64,000 nucleotides of DNA, from assembly GCF_026241895.1 (NCBI RefSeq), contig NZ_JAPJIV010000014.1, positions 62,001-126,000 of the forward strand, given 5' to 3'. The DNA is from Pseudomonas sp. RIT-562 (GTDB lineage: Bacteria > Pseudomonadota > Gammaproteobacteria > Pseudomonadales > Pseudomonadaceae). Shown here piece after piece: positions 43,750 to 52,515 of the stretch; position 1 is the stretch's first letter, and each line of letters begins with the position of its first letter. A model generated the notes under the pieces. It was not told the origin of the DNA. It worked only from the letters and a program-made list of their open reading frames with translations, and searched no databases. The position numbers and the translations under genes were made by a program.

Positions 43750-46700
43750 ATGCCGCAGTTCTTTATCGATCGTCCGATTTTCGCCTGGGTGGTCGCCCTG
43801 TTCATCCTGCTGGCGGGCGCCCTGGCTATCCCGCAGTTGCCGGTAGCGCAGTACCCCGACGTCGCGCCACCGCAGGTCGAGATCTATGCCGTGTACCCCG
43901 GGGCATCGGCGCAGACCATCGACGAAAGTGTGGTCAGCCTGATCGAGGAAGAGCTCAACGGCGCCGACAACCTGCTGTATTTCGAATCCCAGAGCAGCCT
44001 CGGCAGTGCGACGATCAAAGCCACTTTCCAGCCGGGCACCAACCCGGAGCTGGCCCAGGTCGACGTGCAGAACCGTCTCAAAGTAGTGGAGTCGCGGCTG
44101 CCCCAGGCGGTCAACCAGCAGGGGCTGCAGGTGGAAAAAGTTTCCTCCGGCTTCCTGTTGCTGATCACCCTCACCTCCAGTGACGGCAAGCTCGACGAGA
44201 CGGCGCTCAGCGACTACCTGGCGCGCAACGTGATGAACGAGATCAAGCGCCTGGACGGAGTCGGCAAAGCGCAACTGTACGGCGCCGAACGGGCCATGCG
44301 CATCTGGATCGACCCGCGCAAGCTGATCGGTTTCAACCTCACCCCGGCCGACGTCAATGCCGCCATTGTCGCGCAGAACGCCCAGGTCTCGGCCGGCAGC
44401 ATCGGCGACCTGCCGACCCGCAGCACTCAGGAAATTACCGCAACCATCCTGGTGAAAGGCCAGCTGTCGACCCCGGAAGAATTTGCCGACATCGTGCTCA
44501 AGGCCAATCCCGATGGCTCCACCGTGCGCATCGCCGATGTCGCCCGGGTGGAAATCGGCAGCCAGGAATACCAGTTCGGCACCCGTCTGAACGGCAAGCC
44601 GTCGACCGCCGTCAGCGTGCAGCTGGCACCAAGCGCCAACGCCCTGAGCACCGCGACCCTGGTGCGGGCGAAGATGGATGAACTGGCGCGGTATTTCCCC
44701 GCCGGCGTCGAATACAAGATCCCCTACGACACCTCCCCGTTCGTCAAGGTCTCGATCACCAAGGTCGTGTACACCCTGATCGAGGCCATGGTGCTGGTGT
44801 TTGCGGTGATGTTCCTGTTCCTGCAGAACATCCGCTACACGCTGATTCCGACCCTGGTGGTGCCGGTCGCGCTGATGGGCACTTTTGCCACCATGCTGGC
44901 CCTGGGTTTCTCGATCAATGTGCTGACCATGTTCGGCATGGTGCTGGCCATCGGCATCCTGGTTGATGATGCCATCGTGGTGGTGGAGAACGTCGAGCGG
45001 ATCATGGTCACCGAAGGCCTGTCACCCAAAGAGGCGACGCGCAAGGCGATGCAGCAGATCACCGGGGCAATCATCGGCATCACCCTGGTGCTGGTAGCGG
45101 TGTTCATCCCCATGGCGTTCATGCAGGGTTCGGTTGGAGTGATCTACCGACAGTTTTCCCTGTCGATGGCCACCTCGATCCTGTTCTCGGCGTTCCTCGC
45201 CCTGACCCTGACGCCGGCCCTGTGCGCGACGTTGCTCAAGCCAATTGCCAAGGGTGAGCACCATGAAAAACGTGGTTTCTTCGGTTGGTTCAACCGCCGT
45301 TTCGAGCAACTGACCGACCGTTATCAATCCTGGGTGGCCTACGCGCTGAAACGCACGGGGCGCTATTTGCTGATCTACGGCGTGTTGCTGATCGGCCTGG
45401 GGATTTGCTTCGTTCGGCTGCCCTCCTCGTTCCTGCCGGTTGAAGACCAGGGCTACACCATTACCGACGTGCAGCTACCGCCCGGCGCGAGCAAGAATCG
45501 CACGGTGGCGGTGGTCGAGCAGATCGAGGCGCATAACGCCAAGGAACCTGGAGTGGGTGACAGTACGGTGATCCTCGGCTTCAGTTTTTCCGGTAGCGGA
45601 CAGAACGCGGCGCTGGCGTTCACCACCTTGAAGGACTGGTCCGAGCGTGGCAGCGACGACTCGGCAGGCTCGATTGCCGACCGTGCCAATGCCGCCCTGA
45701 GTCAGATCAAGGATGCCGTGGCGTTCTCGGTGCTGCCACCACCGGTGGACGGCCTGGGCACCTCCAGCGGGTTCGAATTCCGCCTGCAGGATCGCGGCGG
45801 CCTCGGCCATGCCACGCTAATGCAGGCGCGCACCGAGTTGCTGGAGGCGGCAGAGAAAAGCCCGATCCTGATGAACGTGCGTGAAAGCGCCCTGGCCGAA
45901 GCGCCGCAGGTGCAGTTGATCGTCGACCGCAAGCAGGCCAATGCCCTGGGCGTGTCGTTCGCTGAAATCGGCAACCTGTTGTCAACCGCCGTTGGCTCAA
46001 GCTACGTCAATGATTTCCCCAATCAGGGGCGCATGCAACGGGTGGTGGTGCAGGCCGAAGGTGATCAACGCAGCCAGGTCGCCGATTTGCTGAAAATGCA
46101 CGTGCGCAACAACAACGGCAAAATGGTGCCGCTGTCAGCGTTCGTCGAGGCGAAATGGACTCAGGGCCCAGCCCAGTTGACCCGATATAACGGATACCCG
46201 GCGATCAGCATTTCCGGTGAGCCGCAACCGGGGCACAGTACTGGCGAAGCCATGGCGGAAATCGAGCGATTGGTCGCGCTGGGCCCGGCCGGATTGGGCC
46301 AGGAATGGACCGGGCTGTCGTTGCAGGAACGCCTGTCCGGCAGCCAGGCACCGATCCTGTTGGGATTGTCCCTGCTGATCGTGTTCCTGTGCCTCGCGGC
46401 ATTGTACGAAAGCTGGTCGATTCCGACCTCGGTGCTGCTGGTGGTGCCGCTTGGCGTGCTGGGCGCGGTGCTCGCGGTGACGCTGCGCGGTATGCCCAAT
46501 GACGTGTTCTTCAAGGTCGGGCTGATCACCATCATTGGCCTGTCGGCGAAGAACGCGATCCTGATCATCGAATTCGCCAAGAGCCTGTATGACGAAGGCC
46601 ACGACCTGCTCGACGCCACCCTGCAAGCCGCCCGCTTGCGCCTGCGACCGATCGTCATGACTTCGCTGGCCTTCATCCTCGGCGTGGTGCCGTTGGCGAT

Positions 46701-46839
46701 TGCCACCGGTGCCAGTTCGGCCAGCCAACAGGCAATCGGCACCGGGGTCATCGGCGGGATGATCACTGCGACGTTGGCGGTGTTGTTTGTGCCGGTGTTT
46801 TTTGTGGTGGTGATGAAGCTGGTGCGCAAGAAGCGCTAA
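43750..46839 (+). CDS. RND multidrug efflux transporter, MexD-like (HAE1 family)
   Basis: 1,029-residue inner-membrane proton/drug antiporter with 12 membrane helices and two large periplasmic loops. It begins FFIDRPIFAWVVALFILLAG. The proton-relay Asp pair is in GILVDDAIVVVENVERI and the conserved Lys in GLSAKNAILIIEFAK. Similarity along the whole length, including GFSFSGSGQNAALAF and PPVDGLG, is closest to MexD. No outer-membrane factor follows and no nfxB-type repressor precedes, so it must borrow an OprM/TolC-like channel encoded elsewhere. It is likely cotranscribed with the adaptor. Confidence 0.9.
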   Translation: MPQFFIDRPIFAWVVALFILLAGALAIPQLPVAQYPDVAPPQVEIYAVYPGASAQTIDESVVSLIEEELNGADNLLYFESQSSLGSATIKATFQPGTNPELAQVDVQNRLKVVESRLPQAVNQQGLQVEKVSSGFLLLITLTSSDGKLDETALSDYLARNVMNEIKRLDGVGKAQLYGAERAMRIWIDPRKLIGFNLTPADVNAAIVAQNAQVSAGSIGDLPTRSTQEITATILVKGQLSTPEEFADIVLKANPDGSTVRIADVARVEIGSQEYQFGTRLNGKPSTAVSVQLAPSANALSTATLVRAKMDELARYFPAGVEYKIPYDTSPFVKVSITKVVYTLIEAMVLVFAVMFLFLQNIRYTLIPTLVVPVALMGTFATMLALGFSINVLTMFGMVLAIGILVDDAIVVVENVERIMVTEGLSPKEATRKAMQQITGAIIGITLVLVAVFIPMAFMQGSVGVIYRQFSLSMATSILFSAFLALTLTPALCATLLKPIAKGEHHEKRGFFGWFNRRFEQLTDRYQSWVAYALKRTGRYLLIYGVLLIGLGICFVRLPSSFLPVEDQGYTITDVQLPPGASKNRTVAVVEQIEAHNAKEPGVGDSTVILGFSFSGSGQNAALAFTTLKDWSERGSDDSAGSIADRANAALSQIKDAVAFSVLPPPVDGLGTSSGFEFRLQDRGGLGHATLMQARTELLEAAEKSPILMNVRESALAEAPQVQLIVDRKQANALGVSFAEIGNLLSTAVGSSYVNDFPNQGRMQRVVVQAEGDQRSQVADLLKMHVRNNNGKMVPLSAFVEAKWTQGPAQLTRYNGYPAISISGEPQPGHSTGEAMAEIERLVALGPAGLGQEWTGLSLQERLSGSQAPILLGLSLLIVFLCLAALYESWSIPTSVLLVVPLGVLGAVLAVTLRGMPNDVFFKVGLITIIGLSAKNAILIIEFAKSLYDEGHDLLDATLQAARLRLRPIVMTSLAFILGVVPLAIATGASSASQQAIGTGVIGGMITATLAVLFVPVFFVVVMKLVRKKR

Positions 46840-46913
46840 CCACACAAATCCCCCTACCAAAAGCACGATTGCCTGCGCTATGGTGCAACGACGTTCCGTC
46901 AAAGTGAGCCGCC

Positions 46914-47555
46914 GTGCCCTACCTCACCCACACCCACCCTCGCCTGTCCGCTGCGGCCACATTCGGTATCGCGGCGGGCATCCTGGCTCCTGTCGACTCG
47001 ATCATCAGCAAAATCCTCATCGGCTGGAACATCGGGGTCTGGACCTATCTGCTCCTGATGTTCTGGCTCACCCTGCGCTCCAAGGCCACCGACGTGAAGC
47101 GCATAGCCGAGATCGAAGACGAAAACGCCGGCCTGGTGCTGTTCGTGGTGTGCATCGCAGCGATTGCCAGCCTGGCCACCATCGCCTTTGAACTGGCCGG
47201 CAGCAAAGACCTGGAGACCACCCGCAAGCTGCTGCACTACGGGTTCACGGCGTTCACTGTGATCGGTTCATGGCTGCTGATCGGGGTGATCTTCAGCGTG
47301 CACTACGCGCGACTCTTCTACACCTGGAACGGCAAGGAACCGGCGCTGCGCTTTGCCGAGGGTTTGACCACACCCAACTATTGGGACTTCCTGTATTTCT
47401 CGTTCACCATTGGCGTGGCGGTGCAGACGTCCGATGTCGGGGTGGCGACGCGGGGTCTGCGCAAGATAGTGCTGGCGCAGTCACTGATCGGTTTTCTGTT
47501 CAATACGGCGATTCTTGGCTTTTCGATCAACATCGCAGCGGGACTCTTCGGCTGA
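46914..47555 (+). CDS. DUF1345 membrane protein
   Basis: 213-residue inner-membrane protein with about five hydrophobic segments and the DUF1345 hallmark LTTPNYWDFLYFSFTIGVAVQTSD, a potassium-channel-like motif. The start is a GTG (46914) after GTGAGCC. The function of the family is unknown. It lies 74 bp after the RND pump on the same strand, and only three bases separate its stop from the end of the convergent FN3 gene. Confidence 0.83.
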   Translation: MPYLTHTHPRLSAAATFGIAAGILAPVDSIISKILIGWNIGVWTYLLLMFWLTLRSKATDVKRIAEIEDENAGLVLFVVCIAAIASLATIAFELAGSKDLETTRKLLHYGFTAFTVIGSWLLIGVIFSVHYARLFYTWNGKEPALRFAEGLTTPNYWDFLYFSFTIGVAVQTSDVGVATRGLRKIVLAQSLIGFLFNTAILGFSINIAAGLFG

Positions 47556-47558
47556 CAT

Positions 47559-49256
47559 CTACCGAAAGTTGGTCGATATGCTGTTTGGCGGGTCACCGAT
47601 ATCAATGGTTATTGCAGCTGGTTCTGAGGCATTACCGGAAAAATCCAGGGCACAGACCTCAAATGAATAGTTGCCGGGAAGCAAGTCGAAGGCCGAGTAA
47701 GACGTTAGCGATGTGCTATCGAAGTATTCGTGATCGTTGTAGATCACATACCCATGTATACCGATGTCGTCTGTCGAAGCCTCCCAGGCCAGCGTGACCG
47801 AATAAGGGCTCATTGCAGCAACGAGTAGATTTTCCGGCATGCTGGGCGCGATTATGTCCTTGGGTACATATATCAGCACAGTGGGTTCAGATAGCTGTCC
47901 GAACAAATCAAACGCTGACACGCTGATAGTATGCTCAACGTTAACCTGCAGATTTAGAGTAACGGGGAACATTATTGTATCGACACGGTGCTCATTGTTG
48001 ACCACGACTCGATGCCCCACCCCGGCAACTACCCCTGGTGAAAACTCCAATTTCGCTGTAGTTGACGTCAGAGGCGTGATCTTCACGCCTGGCGAATCCG
48101 GCGCCGGCTGCGGTGCTTGGCCATTGGTCTTGAATACAGCGGCCTGGCTGTATTTGGAGACGTTTCCCTGCTTGTCGTGTGAACGCACCATTACCCAGTG
48201 ATAGGCGCCACTCGTCAGTTGTGTAAACGTGAAGAAAGCGTTAGGTGCTGGGAACCTTATAAATCCATTGAGCAGAACGTGATAACCGGCGACGGCAATA
48301 TCGTCACTCGATGGTTCCCATGCCAGTACTGCGCCCGTGTCTGTTATTCCACTCACTACCAGAGCTCCGGGTTGGCTCGGAGGCACGCCGTCAACAACAG
48401 TTTTTTCGAGCAGAACTGCTTCAGAAAAGTCACCGTCCAACTGAGCACGAACCGAAAATTTCAAGTGGTGTGGCACCGGGCCAGGCGAGACATCAGCTAG
48501 CTGGAAGTTGTACCCCCAGATTCCGGGAACAGTCTTGAAAGACTTGCCATTAATGGACACTTCATAAATTGGGCGGTGCCTGAAAACGGGGTCCCACAAC
48601 AGTCTGCACAACCCGTTTTGGTATCTGAATCTAAGGTTGGTGGGCGGCCGCACTTTAGTTTTAAAGGTAGTAGCACTAGGCTCGGAATCACCGGCGGCAT
48701 TAACTGCCCGTACCTCAACCAAATATTGAGTATAACTTTGCAGGTGCGCGAGTGTGACGCTCGGCTCCTTAGTCTTGGTTTTGAGAATGCCGTTCAGATA
48801 AACGTGGTATCGAAGATCTCTGTCTTGTTGAATTGACGGTGCCCATGTCAAAGTCACATTGGCATAGGTCAACGCGCTCACTTTTGGAACGGCCGGCCGG
48901 CCGGGCGGAGCCATTTTCAGCAGGCGATACACACCGGGGTCTGAAACGTTATTCCCGGCTGCAATTGCGGTGACATGGAACAAGTATTCGACACTTGGTG
49001 ACAACCCCCTGATTTCACAGGGTGGTCGAGTCACGCTTTGCCTGGAGAATCTCTCTCCGAACACTTCATACCCAATGGCATCCGGACACAGGTTGCACAA
49101 TGAGTAGGGCTCGTCCCACGTCAGAATCGCGGTAGTTGAGGAATTTCTCCTAACTCTTATATTACCCGGAGCGCAAATGCGAAATCCCTCATAGGATTCG
49201 GGGACGATGACTGTACCCGTTGGATCGTCACTGGTGCCCGGCACTAATCGGTTCAT
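47559..49256 (-). CDS. Six-domain fibronectin type III protein, no signal peptide
   Basis: 565-residue protein made almost wholly of FN3 domains, at about residues 28-112, 115-203, 205-292, 295-383, 390-468 and 473-558. Each has the Trp/Tyr/Leu pattern, such as TTAILTWDEP...GYEVF, ANVTLTWAPS...YHVYLNG, TGAVLAWEPSSDDIAVAGY and YSVTLAWEASTDDIGIHGY. There is no catalytic domain, signal peptide or membrane anchor. Its DNA is AT-richer than its neighbours, suggesting acquisition. AAGGA lies eight bases before ATG 49256. It could be an adhesin-like accessory, like the Ig-like proteins at 55-62 kb. A lux-box-like dyad lies 67 bp upstream. Confidence 0.75.
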   Translation of the reverse strand: MNRLVPGTSDDPTGTVIVPESYEGFRICAPGNIRVRRNSSTTAILTWDEPYSLCNLCPDAIGYEVFGERFSRQSVTRPPCEIRGLSPSVEYLFHVTAIAAGNNVSDPGVYRLLKMAPPGRPAVPKVSALTYANVTLTWAPSIQQDRDLRYHVYLNGILKTKTKEPSVTLAHLQSYTQYLVEVRAVNAAGDSEPSATTFKTKVRPPTNLRFRYQNGLCRLLWDPVFRHRPIYEVSINGKSFKTVPGIWGYNFQLADVSPGPVPHHLKFSVRAQLDGDFSEAVLLEKTVVDGVPPSQPGALVVSGITDTGAVLAWEPSSDDIAVAGYHVLLNGFIRFPAPNAFFTFTQLTSGAYHWVMVRSHDKQGNVSKYSQAAVFKTNGQAPQPAPDSPGVKITPLTSTTAKLEFSPGVVAGVGHRVVVNNEHRVDTIMFPVTLNLQVNVEHTISVSAFDLFGQLSEPTVLIYVPKDIIAPSMPENLLVAAMSPYSVTLAWEASTDDIGIHGYVIYNDHEYFDSTSLTSYSAFDLLPGNYSFEVCALDFSGNASEPAAITIDIGDPPNSISTNFR

Positions 49257-49322
49257 GGCGTGCGTCCTTGTAATATAGGATTCCCCCGATGCGATAGAGT
49301 GAAACGTTCCCCTGCGCGGTAC

Positions 49323-49342
49323 AACTAGCAGAACAGTTAGTG
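49323..49342 (-). promoter_or_regulatory. Possible lux-box-like dyad upstream of the FN3 gene
   Basis: AACTAGCAGAACAGTTAGTG has CT and AG at positions 3-4 and 17-18 and a partial dyad (6 of 10 pairs), 67 bp upstream of the FN3 start. It fits the loose las/rhl box pattern. It is weak alone, but similar dyads precede the Rhs-type and Ig-like genes. Confidence 0.3.
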
Positions 49343-49443
49343 GCGCAACCGAGACTTTGTGCTATTGCGACTCCGTTCAGGTCGACATTCTTCACGTCAC
49401 GACCATCCCGACACTTGACGAGCAATGGGTTTCTGGTGTCTTC

Positions 49444-49457
49444 TGAAACCGGTTTCA
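49444..49457 (+). promoter_or_regulatory. PtxS operator upstream of ptxS
   Basis: Perfect 14-bp palindrome TGAAACCGGTTTCA, identical to the published PtxS site, 46 bp before the ptxS GTG. It implies autoregulation. Confidence 0.88.
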
Positions 49458-49503
49458 GCACCATGCGCTGAACCTCATAAATCCAATAACAAGGTTTCAG
49501 ACC

Positions 49504-50529
49504 GTGAACGACTTCTCCGCCGCCCAGCGCAGCCGCGTGACCATGCTCGACGTGGCCGCACACGCCAAGGTCTCCAAGGCCAGCGTTTCGCGGTTCATCG
49601 GCGACGACCGCGCCCTGCTCTCGGATGCCATTGCCCAGCGCATCGAGCAGGCAATTGCCGAGCTGGGCTACCGCCCTAATCAGATGGCCCGCGGCTTGAA
49701 ACGCGGGCGCACGCGCCTGATCGGCATGCTGGTGGCCGACATCCGTAACCCTTATTCGATTGCCGTGATGCACGGGGTGGAAACCGCCTGCCGTCAGCAC
49801 GGCTACAGCCTGGTGGTGTGCAACACCGACCGCGATGACGAGCAGGAACGCCAACACCTGGCACTGTTGCGCTCGTACAACATCGAAGGCCTGATCGTGA
49901 ATACCCTCGGCCATCACCGTGACGAATTGCACGAACTGCACCGGGAAATGCCCTTGGTGCTGGTGGATCGCAAGGTCGAGCACCTCGAGAGTGACATGGT
50001 CGGGCTGGATAACCCGGCAGCCGTCGACATGGCTCTCGCCCATCTTGAACAACGCGGTTACCGCGACGTGATGCTGGTGACCGAGCCTTTTGACGGCACC
50101 AGTTCGCGGATCGAACGGGTCAGCAGCTTCAAGGCGCAGATCGAGCAGCGGCCCGCGCTTCGTGGGTCAATCACGGAAACCGGCAGCGAGCTGACGGCAA
50201 CTCTGCGAACCTTCCTCGACTCATCCGGACCCGGTCCCAAGGCACTGTTTTGCGCGAACGGGATTGCAGCGTTGGCCAGTACACATTCATTGCGCGAGCT
50301 CGACTGCCAGTTGTTCGCGGATGTCGGGTTGATTGCCCTGGATGACCTGGATTGGTACCCGCTGGTGGGCAACGGCATCACCGCCCTCGCCCAACCGACC
50401 AGCGAGATTGGCGCCAGTGCGTTTGAGTGTTTGCTCAAGCGTTTACGCGGGGATGATGGTCCGGTGCGGACGCTGGATTTTTCGGCGCGGTTGATTGTGC
50501 GGGGGTCGACGCTTGGAGATTTTCGGTGA
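49504..50529 (+). CDS. ptxS: LacI-family regulator of 2-ketogluconate catabolism
   Basis: 341-residue repressor: N-terminal LacI helix-turn-helix (TMLDVAAHAKVSKASVSRFI, hinge YRPNQMARGLKRGRT) and a periplasmic-binding-like sensor domain (LIGMLVADIRNPYSIAVMHG). It matches Pseudomonas PtxS, which represses itself and the kgu operon and is released by 2-ketogluconate. The start is GTG 49504, with AAGG upstream; an in-frame ATG at 49540 would cut into the DNA-binding domain. One exact operator lies before it and one before kguE. Confidence 0.92.
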   Translation: MNDFSAAQRSRVTMLDVAAHAKVSKASVSRFIGDDRALLSDAIAQRIEQAIAELGYRPNQMARGLKRGRTRLIGMLVADIRNPYSIAVMHGVETACRQHGYSLVVCNTDRDDEQERQHLALLRSYNIEGLIVNTLGHHRDELHELHREMPLVLVDRKVEHLESDMVGLDNPAAVDMALAHLEQRGYRDVMLVTEPFDGTSSRIERVSSFKAQIEQRPALRGSITETGSELTATLRTFLDSSGPGPKALFCANGIAALASTHSLRELDCQLFADVGLIALDDLDWYPLVGNGITALAQPTSEIGASAFECLLKRLRGDDGPVRTLDFSARLIVRGSTLGDFR

Positions 50530-50541
50530 TTTCAGCGGCCC

Positions 50542-50587
50542 CATCGCGAGCAGGCTCACTCCTACAGGAGAGAGCCTGGTCGCGATG
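50542..50587. repeat. REP hairpin between ptxS and kguE
   Basis: CATCGCGAGCAGGCTCACTC-type arms close on a short ACAGG loop, 13 bp after the ptxS stop. It may end or stabilise the ptxS transcript. Confidence 0.7.
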
Positions 50588-50621
50588 AGGCCCGAAAGAT
50601 CACTATTTTTTTGAACAAAAA

Positions 50622-50635
50622 TGAAACCGGTTTCA
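50622..50635 (+). promoter_or_regulatory. PtxS operator upstream of kguE
   Basis: Perfect TGAAACCGGTTTCA 14 bp before the kguE ATG, placed to block transcription of kguEKTD. An AT-rich stretch just upstream (50602-50620) probably holds the promoter. Confidence 0.9.
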
Positions 50636-50648
50636 GAGGTAAAAAACA

Positions 50649-51431
50649 ATGAATAAACCAGCCGTTTCCATCAGCCTTTCCAGCTACGGTGCCGACCTCG
50701 TGCGCCAGCGTGGCCAAGGCAGCTTCATCGAAATACTGGCCGCCGCTGGCGCCACGCGCATTGAATGGCGCGAAGAATTGCTGACCGTTGAAGTCCCCGA
50801 GCAACTCGCCGACGCCGCACAAGCCGAGGGCCTTGAAAGCGTGTATTCCTCGCCAATGGAATTGTGGCTGGCCGGCCAGTCAAAACCCAATCGCGAATTG
50901 ATCGAAGCGTTACAGCGCGCCCAGGCTTTTGGCGCCAAATGGCTGAAAGTTTCCTTGGGTTATTTCACCGACAACAGCGATCTGCAAACACTCGCCAGGG
51001 TGCTGACCGAGAGCAGCGTGCAACTGCTGGTGGAAAACGATCAGACCCTGCACGGCGGTCGCATCGAACCCTTCCAGCGCTTTTTCGATGAAGTGGAGCA
51101 GCATAACCTGCCGATCAAGATGACTTTCGACATCGGCAACTGGCACTGGCAGGACCAGTCGCCTGCCAGCGCGGCGCGGTTGCTCGGACGCCATGTGGGC
51201 TACGTGCACTGCAAAGCGGTGACCCGTCGCGCCGACGGCAAATTGGTCGCCATCCCACCCGTCGCCAGCGACTTGCAACAGTGGGAACAGCTGCTGCGGC
51301 ACATGGCCCAGGGTGTCATGCGCGCGGCGGAATATCCGTTGCAAGGCGATGACCTGGTGCAGTTGACCCGCGAACACGTCGCCGCCCTCGCCCAACTGGG
51401 CCAATCGCAGCGGGAGCACGCGCATGTCTGA
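50649..51431 (+). CDS. kguE: KguE, putative epimerase of the 2-ketogluconate operon
   Basis: 260-residue cytoplasmic protein of the xylose-isomerase-like TIM-barrel family (sugar phosphate isomerase/epimerase). Metal-site residues appear in RIEWREELLT, LLVENDQTLHGG, TFDIGNWHW and VHCKAV. First gene of kguEKTD; its precise step in 2-ketogluconate use is not settled. AGAGG lies nine bases before the ATG. Its 3' end overlaps kguK by eight bases, so translation is coupled. Confidence 0.9.
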   Translation: MNKPAVSISLSSYGADLVRQRGQGSFIEILAAAGATRIEWREELLTVEVPEQLADAAQAEGLESVYSSPMELWLAGQSKPNRELIEALQRAQAFGAKWLKVSLGYFTDNSDLQTLARVLTESSVQLLVENDQTLHGGRIEPFQRFFDEVEQHNLPIKMTFDIGNWHWQDQSPASAARLLGRHVGYVHCKAVTRRADGKLVAIPPVASDLQQWEQLLRHMAQGVMRAAEYPLQGDDLVQLTREHVAALAQLGQSQREHAHV

Positions 51432-52407
51432 GATCGATATCCTGTCGTTCGGCGAAACCATGGCGATGTTCGTCGCCGAGCAAACCGGTGATCTGGCCAG
51501 CATCGGTCAATTCCACAAACGCATCGCCGGCGCTGACAGCAATGTCGCCATCGGCCTGTCGCGATTGGGCTTCAAGGTGGCTTGGCTAAGCCGGGTCGGT
51601 GCCGACTCACTGGGCCGGTTCGTGATCGACACGCTGGAAAAGGAAGGCCTGGACTGCCGGCATGTCGACATCGACTCCGCACATCCCACCGGTTTCCAGC
51701 TCAAGTCGCGCACCGAGGATGGCAGTGACCCCGCCGTCGAGTACTTTCGCCGCGGTTCGGCGGCCAGTCACCTGGCACCGCAGTCGATCGCTCCCGAACT
51801 GCTCAAGGCCCGGCACCTGCACGCCACCGGCATCCCACCGGCGCTGTCGGAAACAGCACGCCAGATGTCATTCGAATTGATGACCCGCATGCGCGAAGCC
51901 GGCCGCAGCGTGTCCTTCGACCCAAACCTGCGCCCGAGCCTATGGGCCAGCGAGCAACAGATGATCCGCGAAATCAACCGCCTCGCTGCCCTCGCCCACT
52001 GGGTGCTGCCGGGGTTGAGCGAAGGTCGCCTGTTGACCGGTTTCGAAGACCCGGCCGACATTGCCGCGTTCTACCTCGATCAGGGTGCCGAAGCGGTGGC
52101 GATCAAGCTGGGGCCGCATGGCGCTTATTACCGGACTCATCAGGATCAGGGTTTTGTGGCCGGCGTGCCGGTGCAAACAGTGGTCGATACGGTCGGTGCC
52201 GGTGATGGCTTTGCCGTCGGCATGATCAGTGCGTTGCTGGAGAACCACAGCTTTGCCGATGCCGTGCAGCGGGCCAACTGGGTTGGCAGCCGGGCGGTGC
52301 AGAGTCGTGGGGACATGGAGGGGTTGCCGACCCGAACCGAGATGGTCGCTGAATTCAGGATCCCCAATCGCGAGCAAGCTTTGCTCCCACAGGTTGCACA
52401 GCAGTAG
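51424..52407 (+). CDS. kguK: 2-ketogluconate kinase
   Basis: 327-residue PfkB-type kinase phosphorylating 2-ketogluconate to 2-keto-6-phosphogluconate. Motifs: substrate site near AGADSNVAIGLSRLG, and the ATP/anion-hole signature DTVGAGDGFAVGMIS with the catalytic Asp. The last ~11 residues (NREQALLPQVAQQ region) are encoded by a REP element (52367-52393), so the original C-terminus has been replaced or extended. Overlaps kguE and lies 108 bp before kguT, a gap that holds the other REP arm. Confidence 0.92.
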   Translation: MSEIDILSFGETMAMFVAEQTGDLASIGQFHKRIAGADSNVAIGLSRLGFKVAWLSRVGADSLGRFVIDTLEKEGLDCRHVDIDSAHPTGFQLKSRTEDGSDPAVEYFRRGSAASHLAPQSIAPELLKARHLHATGIPPALSETARQMSFELMTRMREAGRSVSFDPNLRPSLWASEQQMIREINRLAALAHWVLPGLSEGRLLTGFEDPADIAAFYLDQGAEAVAIKLGPHGAYYRTHQDQGFVAGVPVQTVVDTVGAGDGFAVGMISALLENHSFADAVQRANWVGSRAVQSRGDMEGLPTRTEMVAEFRIPNREQALLPQVAQQ

Positions 52408-52452
52408 AGCTGCATAAACCCGGTCCTGTGGGAGCAAGGCTTGCCCGCGACC
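52367..52452. repeat. REP doublet that begins inside kguK
   Basis: The left arm, ATCGCGAGCAAGCTTTGCTC type (52367-52393), is coding for the KguK C-terminus. The right arm (52425-52452, CCTGTGGGAGCAAGGCTTGC) lies in the spacer before kguT. Confidence 0.8.
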
Positions 52453-52515
52453 ATTGACTGAAGATTTTGATCCGATACCTGCTGCGACAAAAACAACAAG
52501 CTCAGGAGCACCACC

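Noticed and set aside
42562..44274. 570-residue minus-strand frame opposite the RND adaptor and pump
   Set aside because: Antisense shadow; the plus-strand frames have intact RND motifs.
49228..50052. Minus-strand frame across the ptxS start
   Set aside because: Antisense to the ptxS DNA-binding domain and without a start signal.
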